From the NCBI RefSeq assembly GCF_004364245.1, contig NZ_SOAV01000001.1, positions 558,001 through 622,000 of the forward strand: a stretch of 64,000 nucleotides of DNA, in the 5' to 3' direction. The position numbers and the translations under genes were made by a program. Below are positions 52,603-61,379 of the stretch, one piece after another. The stretch's first letter is position 1. Every line of letters begins with the position of its first letter. Source of the DNA: Streptomyces sp. BK208. GTDB lineage: Bacteria > Actinomycetota > Actinomycetes > Streptomycetales > Streptomycetaceae. The notes below the pieces were generated by a model. That model saw only the letters and a list, made by a program, of their open reading frames with translations, was not told the DNA's origin and did no database searches.

Positions 52603-53136
52603 GTGACGAAGTCGGGTGTGGTCGAGTCGCACGTGGTGGGCGGCGGGCCGTGGGGGCGGGGGTTCGGCCGGCTGTGGGCCGCGTACGCGGTCAGCACGTT
52701 CGGCACGCGGCTCGCGTTCGACGCCTTTCCGTTGACCGCGGTCGTGGTGCTGGACGCCGGGCCGGAGCGGGTGGCGGCGCTCGCGGCGGCGGGGCTCGCG
52801 GTGGGCGCGGTGGCGGCGGTGCCGCTGGGGCCCCGGGTGGAGTTCCGGCGCAAGCGGCCGGTGACGGTCGCGATGGACCTGGTGCGGTGCGCGGTCCTGC
52901 TGAGCGTGCCGCTCGCGTACGTCTTCGGGCGGCTCGGCTTCGGGCGGCTCGGCTTCGTCCAGCTCCTGGTCGTGTCGGTCGTCGTCGCCGCGGCCGACAT
53001 CGTGGGGTCTGCCGGCCGGCCTGACCGGGCCGCGGACCGCGGTCGCGCCGGCCGGCGTGCTGATGCTGGCGACCCCGCTCCTGCTGCCGCGGCGGGCCCA
53101 GGCACCCGCTCCGGCCCTGCCGGAGCCCGCCGGTGA
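52603..53136 (+). pseudogene. MFS transporter with large internal deletion
   Basis: The first ~130 residues match the start of an MFS protein (LWAAYAVSTFGTRLAFDAFP, then four helices). After AADIVGS the frame changes, while another frame reads LPAGLTGPRTAVAPAGVLML, ATPLLLPRR, the expected last helix. So the middle, about eight helices, is gone. A 15-base direct repeat (cgggcggctcggctt) occurs at 52925-52954. Confidence 0.7.
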
Positions 53137-53139
53137 CGG

Positions 53140-53169
53140 GTGAGGCACCGGCGCTTGCCGGTGCCTCAC
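53140..53169. terminator. Hairpin between convergent genes
   Basis: Perfect 13-base arms (53140-53152, 53157-53169) with a gctt loop lie between the MFS remnant and the convergent VOC gene. Confidence 0.8.
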
Positions 53170-53189
53170 GTGCGGCCGTCGGGTGCCCG

Positions 53190-53618
53190 TCAGCAGGCCC
53201 CGGGCACGTCCTCCGTGACACCGTTCAGCGGTGAGGACGGGTCAGTGCCGTAGGGGCGGGTGAAGGCCTCCATGCCGTGCCCGGCCGGGTCGGTGAAGTA
53301 CACGCCCCGGCCGCCGTCGTTGCGGTTGATCCGGCGCGGGTGCCGGCCCTGCGGGTCGGCCTGGATGGGGGTGCCGCCCTCGACGAGCCGGGCGAGGACG
53401 GCGTCGAACTCGTCCTCGGAGACGAGGAACGCGTAGTGCTGCACGGGGATCTCGATGTCGACGGTGGCGAAATCGAGGGTGACGCCGTTGGCGGTCGTCA
53501 CGGGCAGGAACATTCCGGCCGGCTCGCCGACCTCCAGGCCGAGGATTCCGGCGAGGAAGCGGGCGGACTTCTCCCGGTCTCGGGAGAGGACGATGGTGTG
53601 GTTGAACTCGACTGACAC
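53190..53618 (-). CDS. VOC-family (glyoxalase-like) protein
   Basis: A 142-aa protein starting FNHTIVLSRDREKSARFLAG, with a second beta-alpha-beta-beta-beta unit (VQHYAFLVSEDEFDAVLARL) and GRGVYFTDPAGHGMEAFTRP at the end carrying the typical metal-site Glu. GTG at 53618 follows GGAGG with an 8-base spacer; an ATG at 53639 is also possible. Such proteins are dioxygenases, glyoxalases or drug-binding proteins. Confidence 0.88.
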   Translation of the reverse strand: MSVEFNHTIVLSRDREKSARFLAGILGLEVGEPAGMFLPVTTANGVTLDFATVDIEIPVQHYAFLVSEDEFDAVLARLVEGGTPIQADPQGRHPRRINRNDGGRGVYFTDPAGHGMEAFTRPYGTDPSSPLNGVTEDVPGAC

Positions 53619-53730
53619 GGTCAATGCCTCCACGGGCATCTCCACGGCGCCTCCATGCCTCACCCGGACGGTGACCGACACGCGATGCCGCGCCGCGATC
53701 ATAGTCCGCGTCCGCCCCCGTGTCCCGGCC

Positions 53731-54153
53731 TCAGCCGGACTGGTCGCTGTCCTTCATCGCTCCCCAGCCGTGCCAGCGCTCCACCTCGACGAAGACGCTG
53801 ACCCGGGGGCGCTTGCGGTCCGGGTACGGGTTGCCGGTGTAGTGCCGGGAGAGCCGGTCGATGCCGGAGAGGTCCTCGTCGTCGCGCATCTCGGCGACGC
53901 GGCCGATGAGGGTGACGTGCGTGTACCAGTCGTCGCCCGCGAGGACGGTGAGGCTGACGCGCGGATCACGGCGCAGGTGGCCGAGGCGCACGCGGCCCGC
54001 GTCGAGGTTGATCAGCACGCGGCCGTCGTCGTCCCAGGCGTACCAGGTGGGCGTGGAGACGGGGGCGCCGTCCGAGCGGAGGGTGGCCATGACGCAGGGG
54101 TTGGGGCGGCGCAGCAGTTCTACGGCCTCGGCCGGCAGCGGCGGCTTGGACAT
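53731..54153 (-). CDS. PPOX-class F420-dependent oxidoreductase
   Basis: The 140-aa split-barrel protein has NPCVMATLRSDGAPVSTPTW, RVLINLDAGRVRLGHLRRDP and VSLTVLAGDDWYTHVTLIGR, the usual order of F420-binding PPOX proteins. AgaggagC precedes the ATG. The substrate is unknown. Confidence 0.88.
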   Translation of the reverse strand: MSKPPLPAEAVELLRRPNPCVMATLRSDGAPVSTPTWYAWDDDGRVLINLDAGRVRLGHLRRDPRVSLTVLAGDDWYTHVTLIGRVAEMRDDEDLSGIDRLSRHYTGNPYPDRKRPRVSVFVEVERWHGWGAMKDSDQSG

Positions 54154-54239
54154 GCGGGCTCCTCTGGGTGGTGGTGCGGTCCGGTCCGGGTCCGGTCCCG
54201 GTGTTCGGTTGTTCCGTGCCTCCGGTACCCCGGACGGGC

Positions 54240-55130
54240 TCAGTCGGTCGCCTTCTCCTCGAAACTGGCGAAGTAGGCCGCCGCCATGTCCTCGTCGCCG
54301 TGCCCCTGGGCGGCGGCCCGGGCGAACCGCTGCGCACCGGCGGCCGCGAGGTCCAGGCGGACACCGTTGGCCTCACCGGCCTCGACGATGAGGCGGGCGT
54401 CCTTCTCGGCGGTGGTGACGGCGAACTGGGCCGGCGTCAGCGCCCCGTCGCGGATCAGCGCGGCCTTGGCGTGGAGGTAGCCCATGTCGAGCGGACCGCC
54501 CGCGATCGCGTCGAAGAAGCCGTCCGGGTCCACGCCCAGCGCCTTGGCGAGCGACAGGGCCTCGCCGACCGCGTTGGTGGCGGCGAGGACCCAGCTGTTG
54601 GCCACCAGTTTCAGCCGGGTGGCGGTGCCGGCCGCGCCGTCCTCGCCGGTCCACACGGTGCGGGAGCCGACGGCGTCGAACACGGGCGCCACCCTGTCCC
54701 GTGCCGCGCCGGGACCCGCGGCGAGCACCAGCAGCTCGCCGGCCTCGGCGGGCTGCCGGGTGCCGAGGACGGGGGCGTCGAAGAAGACCAGGTCGTGTTC
54801 GTGGGCGAAGGCGGCCAGGTCGGCGACCGCGTCGACGCCCGCCGTGGTGGACTGCGCCCACACGGTGCCGGGCCGCAGTCCTGGCACGGCCCGCCGCATG
54901 ACGTCGAGGGCGGCCGGGCCGTCGTACAGCATCGTGAGGACCGCGTCGGCGCCGCGTACGGCCTCCTCCGGGCTGTCGGCGACGTGCGCGCCGTCGGCGG
55001 CCAGCGGCTCGGCCTTGTCCCGGCTGCGGTTCCAGACGCGGACGCGGTGTCCGGCGCGGGCGAGGTTGCGGGCCATCGCGGCACCCATGATGCCGGTGCC
55101 CAGGACGCTCACGGTGAGCTGGTCGGTCAT
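54240..55130 (-). CDS. NAD(P)-dependent beta-hydroxyacid dehydrogenase/imine reductase-like
   Basis: The 296-aa protein has an N-terminal Rossmann fold (VSVLGTGIMGAAMARNLARA), the substrate-binding VFFDAPVLGTRQPAEAGEL segment, the catalytic Lys region RLKLVANSW and a helical domain (DMGYLHAKAALI). This is the 3-hydroxyisobutyrate dehydrogenase superfamily. ATG at 55130 follows gaaggc. It could act on hydroxy acids or imines. Confidence 0.88.
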   Translation of the reverse strand: MTDQLTVSVLGTGIMGAAMARNLARAGHRVRVWNRSRDKAEPLAADGAHVADSPEEAVRGADAVLTMLYDGPAALDVMRRAVPGLRPGTVWAQSTTAGVDAVADLAAFAHEHDLVFFDAPVLGTRQPAEAGELLVLAAGPGAARDRVAPVFDAVGSRTVWTGEDGAAGTATRLKLVANSWVLAATNAVGEALSLAKALGVDPDGFFDAIAGGPLDMGYLHAKAALIRDGALTPAQFAVTTAEKDARLIVEAGEANGVRLDLAAAGAQRFARAAAQGHGDEDMAAAYFASFEEKATD

Positions 55131-55261
55131 GACGTCGCCTTCTGCCTCGTGCTGACTCGTGCGGTTCATCGGCCGCCTTCCGGGCGCGGGCCCACAGGCC
55201 AGCCTGCCATCGGACCCGGGTCCCCGCGCGTCCGCGCGGCCACGTCCCGTACGGTACGGCC

Positions 55262-55726
55262 GTGAGCCCCTTTACCGACGACGTCGACAGCAACGGCGGG
55301 ACCGCCCCCGGCCGTTACGGCCCCTCCGCCACCACCGAGGCCGACCCCCGGAAGGTGGGCCGGGTGCGGACCGAGTACTCCCCCGCGCACGACGGCGACC
55401 CCGATCCGGGCGAGATCGTCTGGACGTGGGTGCCGTACGAGGAGGCCGACGGGCGGGGCAAGGACCGGCCGGTGCTGGTCGTGGCCCGGGAGGCGGCCGG
55501 GACGGTGCTGGCGGTGCAGCTGTCCAGCAGGCGGCACGACGGTGACCGGGAGTGGGTGCCGATCGGGAGCGGGCCCTGGGACCGCTCCGGGCGCGATTCC
55601 TGGGTGGACGTGGACCGGGTGCTGCGGCTGCACGACGCCGGCATGCGCCGGGAGGCGTGCGCCCTGGACCGGATGCGCTTCGACCTCGTGCGGCAGCGGC
55701 TGCGGGAGCGCTACGGCTGGAGCTGA
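55262..55726 (+). CDS. PemK/MazF-type protein
   Basis: GTG at 55262. After a ~45-residue polar N-terminus the product shows the MazF/PemK barrel: GEIVWTWVPYEEADGRGKDR, PVLVVAREAAGTVLAVQLSS and DVDRVLRLHDAGMRREACAL. No antitoxin gene precedes it. Many stand-alone actinobacterial members of this type are not proven toxins. Its last 16 bases overlap the 3' end of the convergent PARG-like gene. Confidence 0.82.
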   Translation: MSPFTDDVDSNGGTAPGRYGPSATTEADPRKVGRVRTEYSPAHDGDPDPGEIVWTWVPYEEADGRGKDRPVLVVAREAAGTVLAVQLSSRRHDGDREWVPIGSGPWDRSGRDSWVDVDRVLRLHDAGMRREACALDRMRFDLVRQRLRERYGWS

Positions 55727-56553
55727 CCGGAGCCGGCGGCCGCGCCCTCGGGGAAGACACGGTCGAACGCGGCCCGGACGGCACTGCCCGGGGTGCGGTC
55801 CAGGATGCCGAACGCCACCTGCTCGAAGGTCCCGGCGAACCGTCCGCCGGGCCCGAGCAGGGTCCGGAAGGCGCCCGCCACCTGGGCGGGGTCGTTGCGG
55901 AACACCCCGCAGCCCCAGGCTCCCAGCACCAGCCGCCGGTACCCGTGCGCGGCGGCCGTCTCCAGCACCCGCTCGGCGCGCGCGGCGAGGGCGGCGGGCA
56001 GCTCCGCGGCGCGCTCCGGGGCCGTGCGCAGCACCACGCCCGCGTTGGGCGCGGCGGCGGTGAGGAATCCGGCCGAGAACGGCTGGTCCAGCAGACGGCC
56101 CCGGTCGTCGCGGAAGACGGGCACGCCGGGCGAGTGGATGACGCGGTCCGTGTAGAACGGGTCGCGGTGGGCGCGGTGGTGGTCGTAGAACTCGGGGGCC
56201 CGCAGCAGGCAGGTGTACAGGGCGGAGGCCCGGCACAGGGCCTCCTCCTGGGCCTGGGCGCCGTTGAGGTAGCCGCCGCCGGGGTTGCGCGCGGAGGCGA
56301 AGTTGAGGACGGCGACCTCGCCGCCGAGCCGCCGGGCGGCCTCAAGGCTGCTCTCGCCGGTGACCTCGAGGACCGTCCGCACCGGCGTGGCGACGGGCGG
56401 CTCGACGGGCCCCGGACCGTACATGCGCGTGCCGTCCCGCGCCGCCTCGACGGCGGCCGCGACGGACACCTCTCGGCCGCCGGACGTGCGGTAGGACCCG
56501 GCCGCGACGATCTGTTCCGTCTGCTGTGCGATGCCCCGCAGGCGCGCGCTCAC
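55711..56553 (-). CDS. TIGR02452-family poly(ADP-ribose) glycohydrolase-like protein
   Basis: The 280-aa macrodomain-fold protein has the bacterial PARG signature GGGYLNGAQAQEE (residues 92-104) after VAVLNFASARNP, and late LVLGAWGCGVFRNDP and VAFGILDRTPG strands. It should cleave ADP-ribose chains or related links. GTG at 56553 overlaps the stop of a 20-codon ORF as GTGA. The 3' end overlaps the mazF-like gene. Confidence 0.88.
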   Translation of the reverse strand: MSARLRGIAQQTEQIVAAGSYRTSGGREVSVAAAVEAARDGTRMYGPGPVEPPVATPVRTVLEVTGESSLEAARRLGGEVAVLNFASARNPGGGYLNGAQAQEEALCRASALYTCLLRAPEFYDHHRAHRDPFYTDRVIHSPGVPVFRDDRGRLLDQPFSAGFLTAAAPNAGVVLRTAPERAAELPAALAARAERVLETAAAHGYRRLVLGAWGCGVFRNDPAQVAGAFRTLLGPGGRFAGTFEQVAFGILDRTPGSAVRAAFDRVFPEGAAAGSGQLQP

Positions 56554-56612
56554 GGCGCCACCCCCGTGGACGTCGTGACCGCGCGCCGCGCGGTCTCCCC
56601 CGTGGTGCTCAT
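56550..56612 (-). CDS. 20-aa leader ORF coupled to the PARG-like gene
   Basis: ATG at 56612 opens MSTTGETARRAVTTSTGVAP and the TGA overlaps the next GTG. AGGA lies 7 bases upstream. It may be a leader that couples translation; chance is not excluded. Confidence 0.35.
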   Translation of the reverse strand: MSTTGETARRAVTTSTGVAP

Positions 56613-56848
56613 GAGGGAATCCTGGGTGATGCTGGGGATGCGGTGCAACGGAGTTTCCCGACCGGCGAACGACGCGAACGACGGGGAAAGTCCCCGGGAA
56701 CGGACGGATCGCGGAGATTGCCGAGCGGGAACGTCCCGATATGCATCCTTGTGCGGAGCGGCACGAGGGTCTTGGGTGGGACGAGTGTGCCGGCCCGGCC
56801 CGCCGTAGAAGGGCCGGCGGCATGGTGGAATCTCAGGAGGATCCCGAC

Positions 56849-58150
56849 ATGTCCGATACGGTTGGGGGCTGTATCCGGCCCCGTACCGCCGTCAGTGAGG
56901 CCGAGGTCGAGGCGCTGGTCCGCGGCATCTGCTTCAAGACCGGTCCGCCCAGGCTGCTCGGCGTCGAGGTGGAATGGCTCGTCCACGAGCTGCGCGCGCC
57001 GCGGCTCCCCGTGTCACCCGAACGGCTCCGTGCGCTGTACACCGCGCTGCGGGCCGTGCCCCTGAGGTCGGCGCTGACCGTCGAACCCGGCGGCCAGCTG
57101 GAGCTGAGTTCGCTCCCCGCCGCCTCGCTGACGGAGTGCGTCCGCTCCGTCTCCGCCGATCTCGACGCCGTCCGCGCCGTCCTGCGCGAGGACGGCCTCG
57201 CCCTGGTCGGCCTCGGCCACGATCCCTGGCACCCGCCGCGCCGCTACCTGCGGCAGCCGCGCTACGACGCCATGGAGGCCTGTCTCGACCGCTCCGGCGA
57301 CGGTGGCCGCTTCATGATGTGTGCCTCCGCCTCCGTGCAGGTCTGCGTGGACGCGGGGCACGAGGAGCCGGGGCCGCAGGGGTATGTACGCCGGTGGTGG
57401 CTGGCCCATCACCTGGGCGCCGTCCTGCTGGCCGCGTTCGCCAACTCCCCGCTGTCCTGCGGCCGGCCCACGGGCTGGCGGTCCACCCGGCAGTTGCGCT
57501 GGACGCAGATCGGCGTGGGCCGTGCGGGCGGCCCCCCGCTGGACGGCGACCCGCGCGGCACCTGGTCCCGGCACGTCCTGGACGCCCCGGTGATGTGCGT
57601 GCGCCGGGACTCCGGCCCCTGGGACGTGCCGGAGGGCCTGTCCCTGCGGGAGTGGACCCGCGGGACGGTGCCGAGGCCGCCGACCCGGGAGGACCTGGAC
57701 TACCACCTCACCACGCTCTTCCCGCCGGTCCGTCCGCGCGGCCACCTGGAACTGCGCATGATCGACGCGCAGCCCGGGGACGACGGCTGGATCGTGCCGC
57801 TGGCGGTGACCGCCGCGCTGTTCGACGACCCGGAGGCCACCGAGACCGCCTACCGCGCCGTCAAGCCCTTGGCCGAGCGCTCGCTCGGGCTGCCCGCGCC
57901 GCACAATCCGCTGTACGAGACGGCGGCCCGGGACGCCCTGACCGACCCCGAGCTGCGCGAGGCGGCCGTCGTCTGCTTCACGGCGGCGCTGTCCGCGCTG
58001 CCCCGGCTCGGCGCGGGCGCGGAGGTCGTGGACGCCGTCGGCGGGTACCTGGAGCGCTACGTCCGCCGGGGCCGCTGCCCCGCCGACGATCTGCTGGAGA
58101 TGCCGGGCGGCGCGGACCGTGGCCCGCACGGGAGGGAGACCCGCTCATGA
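56849..58150 (+). CDS. egtA: Ergothioneine pathway glutamate-cysteine ligase EgtA
   Basis: ATG at 56849 has AGGAGG with an 8-base spacer. The 433-aa protein shows the GCS2-like pattern: GVEVEWLVHEL, TVEPGGQLELSSLP, a GHDPWHPPRRYLRQPRYDAM segment, and SVQVCVDAG. It joins Glu and Cys to gamma-glutamylcysteine. First gene of egtABCD; it overlaps egtB as ATGA. A short inverted repeat (56789-56796 with 56811-56818) lies in its leader. Confidence 0.94.
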   Translation: MSDTVGGCIRPRTAVSEAEVEALVRGICFKTGPPRLLGVEVEWLVHELRAPRLPVSPERLRALYTALRAVPLRSALTVEPGGQLELSSLPAASLTECVRSVSADLDAVRAVLREDGLALVGLGHDPWHPPRRYLRQPRYDAMEACLDRSGDGGRFMMCASASVQVCVDAGHEEPGPQGYVRRWWLAHHLGAVLLAAFANSPLSCGRPTGWRSTRQLRWTQIGVGRAGGPPLDGDPRGTWSRHVLDAPVMCVRRDSGPWDVPEGLSLREWTRGTVPRPPTREDLDYHLTTLFPPVRPRGHLELRMIDAQPGDDGWIVPLAVTAALFDDPEATETAYRAVKPLAERSLGLPAPHNPLYETAARDALTDPELREAAVVCFTAALSALPRLGAGAEVVDAVGGYLERYVRRGRCPADDLLEMPGGADRGPHGRETRS

Positions 58151-59511
58151 CCGACCCCACTGACGCGACCACGGCCGCCGAGGCGACCGCCAAGGCCGAG
58201 GCGGCCGCCACCGCCGAGACGCTGCGGGAGCGGGCCCTGTCCACCCTCGTCGCGGCGCGGGAGCGCACCACGCTGCTGACCGGCTGTGTGGAGGGCCCCG
58301 ACCTGACCGGCCAGGTGTCGCCGCTGATGTCCCCGCTGGTGTGGGACCTGGCGCACATCGGCAACCAGGAGGAGCAGTGGCTGCTGCGCGCGGTCGCCGG
58401 GCACGAGGCGATACGCCCGGAGATCGACAGCCTGTACGACGCCTTCGAGCACCCCAGGGCCGAACGGCCGAGCCTGCCGCTGCTGTCGCCCGCCGAGGCA
58501 CGGCGGTACGCGGCGGACGTGCGCGGGCGGGCCCTGGACGTGCTGGAGAGCACGGCGTTCGAGGGGACGCGGCTGACGGAGGCGGGTTTCGCCTTCGGGA
58601 TGATCGCCCAGCACGAGCAGCAGCACGACGAGACCATGCTGATCACGCATCAGCTGCGCAGGGGCCCGCAGGCCCTGACCGCGCCCGACCCGGACCCCGT
58701 GCCGCTGTTCACCGGACCGGCCGAGGTCCTGGTGCCGGGCGGCCCCTTCCTGATGGGCACGTCCACGGAGCCGTGGGCGCTGGACAACGAACGTCCCGCG
58801 CACCCGCGTGAGGTCGCGCCGTACTTCATCGACACCGTCCCGGTGACCAACGGCGCCTACCGGGCGTTCATCGACGACGGCGGCTACGACGACCCGCGCT
58901 GGTGGACCCCCGAGGGCTGGGACCACGTCCGTCGCCACTCCCTCACCGCCCCGCTGTTCTGGCGCCGGGACGGCGGGCAGTGGCTGCGGCGCCGCTTCGG
59001 GGTGACCGAGGTGGTGCCGGCCGACGAGCCGGTGCTGCACGTGTGCTGGTACGAGGCAGACGCCTACGCCCGCTGGGCCGGGCGCCGACTGCCCACCGAG
59101 GCGGAGTGGGAGAAGGCCGCGCGGTACGACCCGGCCGGCGACCGCGTGACGCGCTACCCGTGGGGCGACGCCGACCCGGGTCCGGAGCACGCCAACCTCG
59201 GGCAGCGGCACCTGCGCCCGGCACCGGCGGGCAGCTATCCGGCCGGTGAGTCGCCGCTCGGTGTGCGGCAGCTGATCGGCGACGTGTGGGAGTGGACGTC
59301 GAGCGACTTCGCCCCGTACCCGGGGTTCAGGGCGTTCCCGTACCGGGAGTACTCGGAGGTGTTCTTCGGCCCCGACTACAAGGTGCTGCGCGGTGGTTCC
59401 TTCGCCGTGGACGCGGTGGCCTGCCGGGGCACGTTCCGCAACTGGGACTATCCGATCCGGCGGCAGATCTTCTCCGGGTTCCGCACGGCCCGGTCGGCGG
59501 AGGTCGCCTGA
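58147..59511 (+). CDS. egtB: Hercynine oxygenase (sulfoxide synthase) EgtB
   Basis: The 454-aa protein has an N-terminal DinB-like domain with the iron-binding His set His70 (WDLAHIGN) and His156/His160 (AQHEQQHDE), and a C-terminal FGE/sulfatase-modifying fold (FLMGTSTEP, RLPTEAEWEKAARYDP, GDVWEWTSS, KVLRGGSFAV, FRNWDYP). It couples gamma-Glu-Cys to hercynine using O2. Translation is coupled to egtA and egtC by overlaps. Confidence 0.95.
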   Translation: MTDPTDATTAAEATAKAEAAATAETLRERALSTLVAARERTTLLTGCVEGPDLTGQVSPLMSPLVWDLAHIGNQEEQWLLRAVAGHEAIRPEIDSLYDAFEHPRAERPSLPLLSPAEARRYAADVRGRALDVLESTAFEGTRLTEAGFAFGMIAQHEQQHDETMLITHQLRRGPQALTAPDPDPVPLFTGPAEVLVPGGPFLMGTSTEPWALDNERPAHPREVAPYFIDTVPVTNGAYRAFIDDGGYDDPRWWTPEGWDHVRRHSLTAPLFWRRDGGQWLRRRFGVTEVVPADEPVLHVCWYEADAYARWAGRRLPTEAEWEKAARYDPAGDRVTRYPWGDADPGPEHANLGQRHLRPAPAGSYPAGESPLGVRQLIGDVWEWTSSDFAPYPGFRAFPYREYSEVFFGPDYKVLRGGSFAVDAVACRGTFRNWDYPIRRQIFSGFRTARSAEVA

Positions 59512-60311
59512 TGTGCCGTCACCTGGCCTACGTGGGCCCCGGGGAGCAGCTCGGCGCGCTCGTGGTGGCGCCGCCGCACGGTCTGTACCGGCAGTCGTGG
59601 GCACCCCGGCACCAGCGGCACGGCACGGTCAACGCGGACGGGTTCGGCGTCGGGTGGTACGCCGAGGGCGACCCGGTGCCGGCCCGGTACCGCCGGGCCG
59701 GTCCGATCTGGGCCGACCGGTCCTTCGCCGACCTGGCCCGGGTGGTGCGGACCGGCGCGCTGCTCGCGGCCGTACGGGACGCGACGCTGTCCGGCGCCGA
59801 CGCGGAGGCGGCGGCGGCGCCGTTCGCCGCGGGGACCTGGCTGTTCAGCCACAACGGCGCGGTGGCGGGCTGGCCCGGTTCACTGGCGCCGGTGGCCGCG
59901 ACGCTGCCGCCCGGGGAGCTGCTGGCGCTGGAGGCGCGCAACGACTCGGCGCTCGTGTGGGCCCTGGTCCTGGCCCGGCTGCGCGCCGGGGACGACGAGG
60001 GCCGGGCGCTGGCCGAGACGGTGCATGAGGTCGCCGCGGCGGCTCCCGCCTCCCGGCTCAACCTGCTCCTCACGAACGGCTCCACCGTCACCGCCACCAC
60101 CTGGGGCGACACCCTGTGGTACCTGTCCCGGCCCGGGGGCGGCACGGTCGTCGCCTCCGAGCCCTACGACGACGACCCGCGCTGGCAGGAGGTCCCCGAC
60201 CGCTCCCTGCTCGCGGCGAGCGGCACCGAGGTGCGGCTCACCCCGCTCAAGGATCCCGGCACGACCGCCCACGCAGACGCTTTCGCCACCCCGAAGGAGC
60301 CCCGCACGTGA
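59511..60311 (+). CDS. egtC: Gamma-glutamyl-hercynylcysteine sulfoxide hydrolase EgtC
   Basis: The 266-aa class II glutamine-amidotransferase-type protein starts MCRHLAYVG, so Cys2 becomes the N-terminal nucleophile. It has NADGFGVGWYA, WLFSHNGAVAGW and EARNDSALVWALVLA. It removes the glutamyl group from the EgtB product. The ATG shares one base with the egtB stop (TGATG). Confidence 0.95.
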   Translation: MCRHLAYVGPGEQLGALVVAPPHGLYRQSWAPRHQRHGTVNADGFGVGWYAEGDPVPARYRRAGPIWADRSFADLARVVRTGALLAAVRDATLSGADAEAAAAPFAAGTWLFSHNGAVAGWPGSLAPVAATLPPGELLALEARNDSALVWALVLARLRAGDDEGRALAETVHEVAAAAPASRLNLLLTNGSTVTATTWGDTLWYLSRPGGGTVVASEPYDDDPRWQEVPDRSLLAASGTEVRLTPLKDPGTTAHADAFATPKEPRT

Positions 60312-61279
60312 GCCAGTTCCGTCTGACCCGGACGCTGCCCGAGGACGCCACGGACGCCGCCCTGCGCGCCGACGTCCTGGCGGGCCTGACGAGCACGCCC
60401 AAGTGGCTGCCGCCGAAGTGGTTCTACGACGCTCGGGGCAGCGAGCTGTTCGAGGCGATCACCGCGCTGCCCGAGTACTACCCGACCCGGGCGGAGCGGG
60501 AGATCCTGGTCGACCGGGCCGGGGAGATCGCGGCGGCGACCGGCGCGCACACCCTGGTCGAGCTGGGTTCCGGGTCCTCGGAGAAGACGCGCGTCCTGCT
60601 GGACGCGTTGACCGAGCGGACCGGGCTGAGCGGCTACGTGCCGGTCGACGTGAGCGAGAGCGCCCTCACCCTGGCCGGCGAGGCGCTCGTGGCCGAGCGT
60701 CCGGGGCTCCGGGTGCACGCGCTGATCGCCGACTTCACCGCGGGGCTGACGCTGCCCGACACGCCGGGCCCGCGGCTCGTGGCGTTCCTCGGCGGCACCG
60801 TCGGCAACCTGCTGCCCGAGGAGCGCGCCGCGTTCCTGGCCTCGGTCCGGGCCCTGCTCTCGCCGGGCGACACCCTGCTGCTGGGCACGGACCTGGTCAA
60901 GGACGAGGGGGTGCTGGTCCACGCGTACGACGACGCGGCGGGGGTGACGGCCGCGTTCAACAAGAACGTGCTGTCGGTGGTGAACCGCGAGCTGGAGGCC
61001 GACTTCGCGCCCGCGGCCTTCGAGCACGTGGCGCTGTGGAACGCCGAACGGGAGTGGATCGAGATGCGGTTGCGCTCGCGCACCGCGCAGACCGTCAAGG
61101 TCCAGGCGCTCGACCTGGCCGTGGACTTCGCGGACGGGGAGGAGCTGCGCACCGAGGTGTCCGCGAAGTTCCGCCGCGAGGGCGTGCGGACCGAGCTGGC
61201 GGCGGCCGGTCTCGACCTGACCCACTGGTGGACGGACGGGGAGGGCCGTTTCGCCCTGTCGCTGAGCGTGGTGCGCTGA
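60308..61279 (+). CDS. egtD: L-histidine N-alpha-methyltransferase EgtD
   Basis: GTG at 60308 overlaps the egtC stop (GTGA). The 323-aa protein has PPKWFYDARGSELFEAITAL, the SAM loop LVELGSGSSEKT, PVDVSESAL and the His-binding FNKNVLSVVNREL region, all typical of EgtD. It trimethylates histidine to hercynine, the first step. No egtE follows; the final lyase step must be encoded elsewhere. Confidence 0.95.
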   Translation: MSQFRLTRTLPEDATDAALRADVLAGLTSTPKWLPPKWFYDARGSELFEAITALPEYYPTRAEREILVDRAGEIAAATGAHTLVELGSGSSEKTRVLLDALTERTGLSGYVPVDVSESALTLAGEALVAERPGLRVHALIADFTAGLTLPDTPGPRLVAFLGGTVGNLLPEERAAFLASVRALLSPGDTLLLGTDLVKDEGVLVHAYDDAAGVTAAFNKNVLSVVNRELEADFAPAAFEHVALWNAEREWIEMRLRSRTAQTVKVQALDLAVDFADGEELRTEVSAKFRREGVRTELAAAGLDLTHWWTDGEGRFALSLSVVR

Positions 61280-61340
61280 GTCTGGTGAGCTGAGCGCCGT
61301 GCGCTGAGCGCACCCGCGCGTCGGCGGTGCCGAGCCGGAG

Positions 61341-61373
61341 CGGTCCGGACCCGGTGTGCCCGGGTCCGGACCG
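61341..61373. terminator. Terminator of egtABCD
   Basis: Perfect 14-base arms (61341-61354, 61360-61373) with a 5-base loop lie between egtD and the convergent binding-protein gene. Confidence 0.82.
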
Positions 61374-61379
61374 CGTCGG

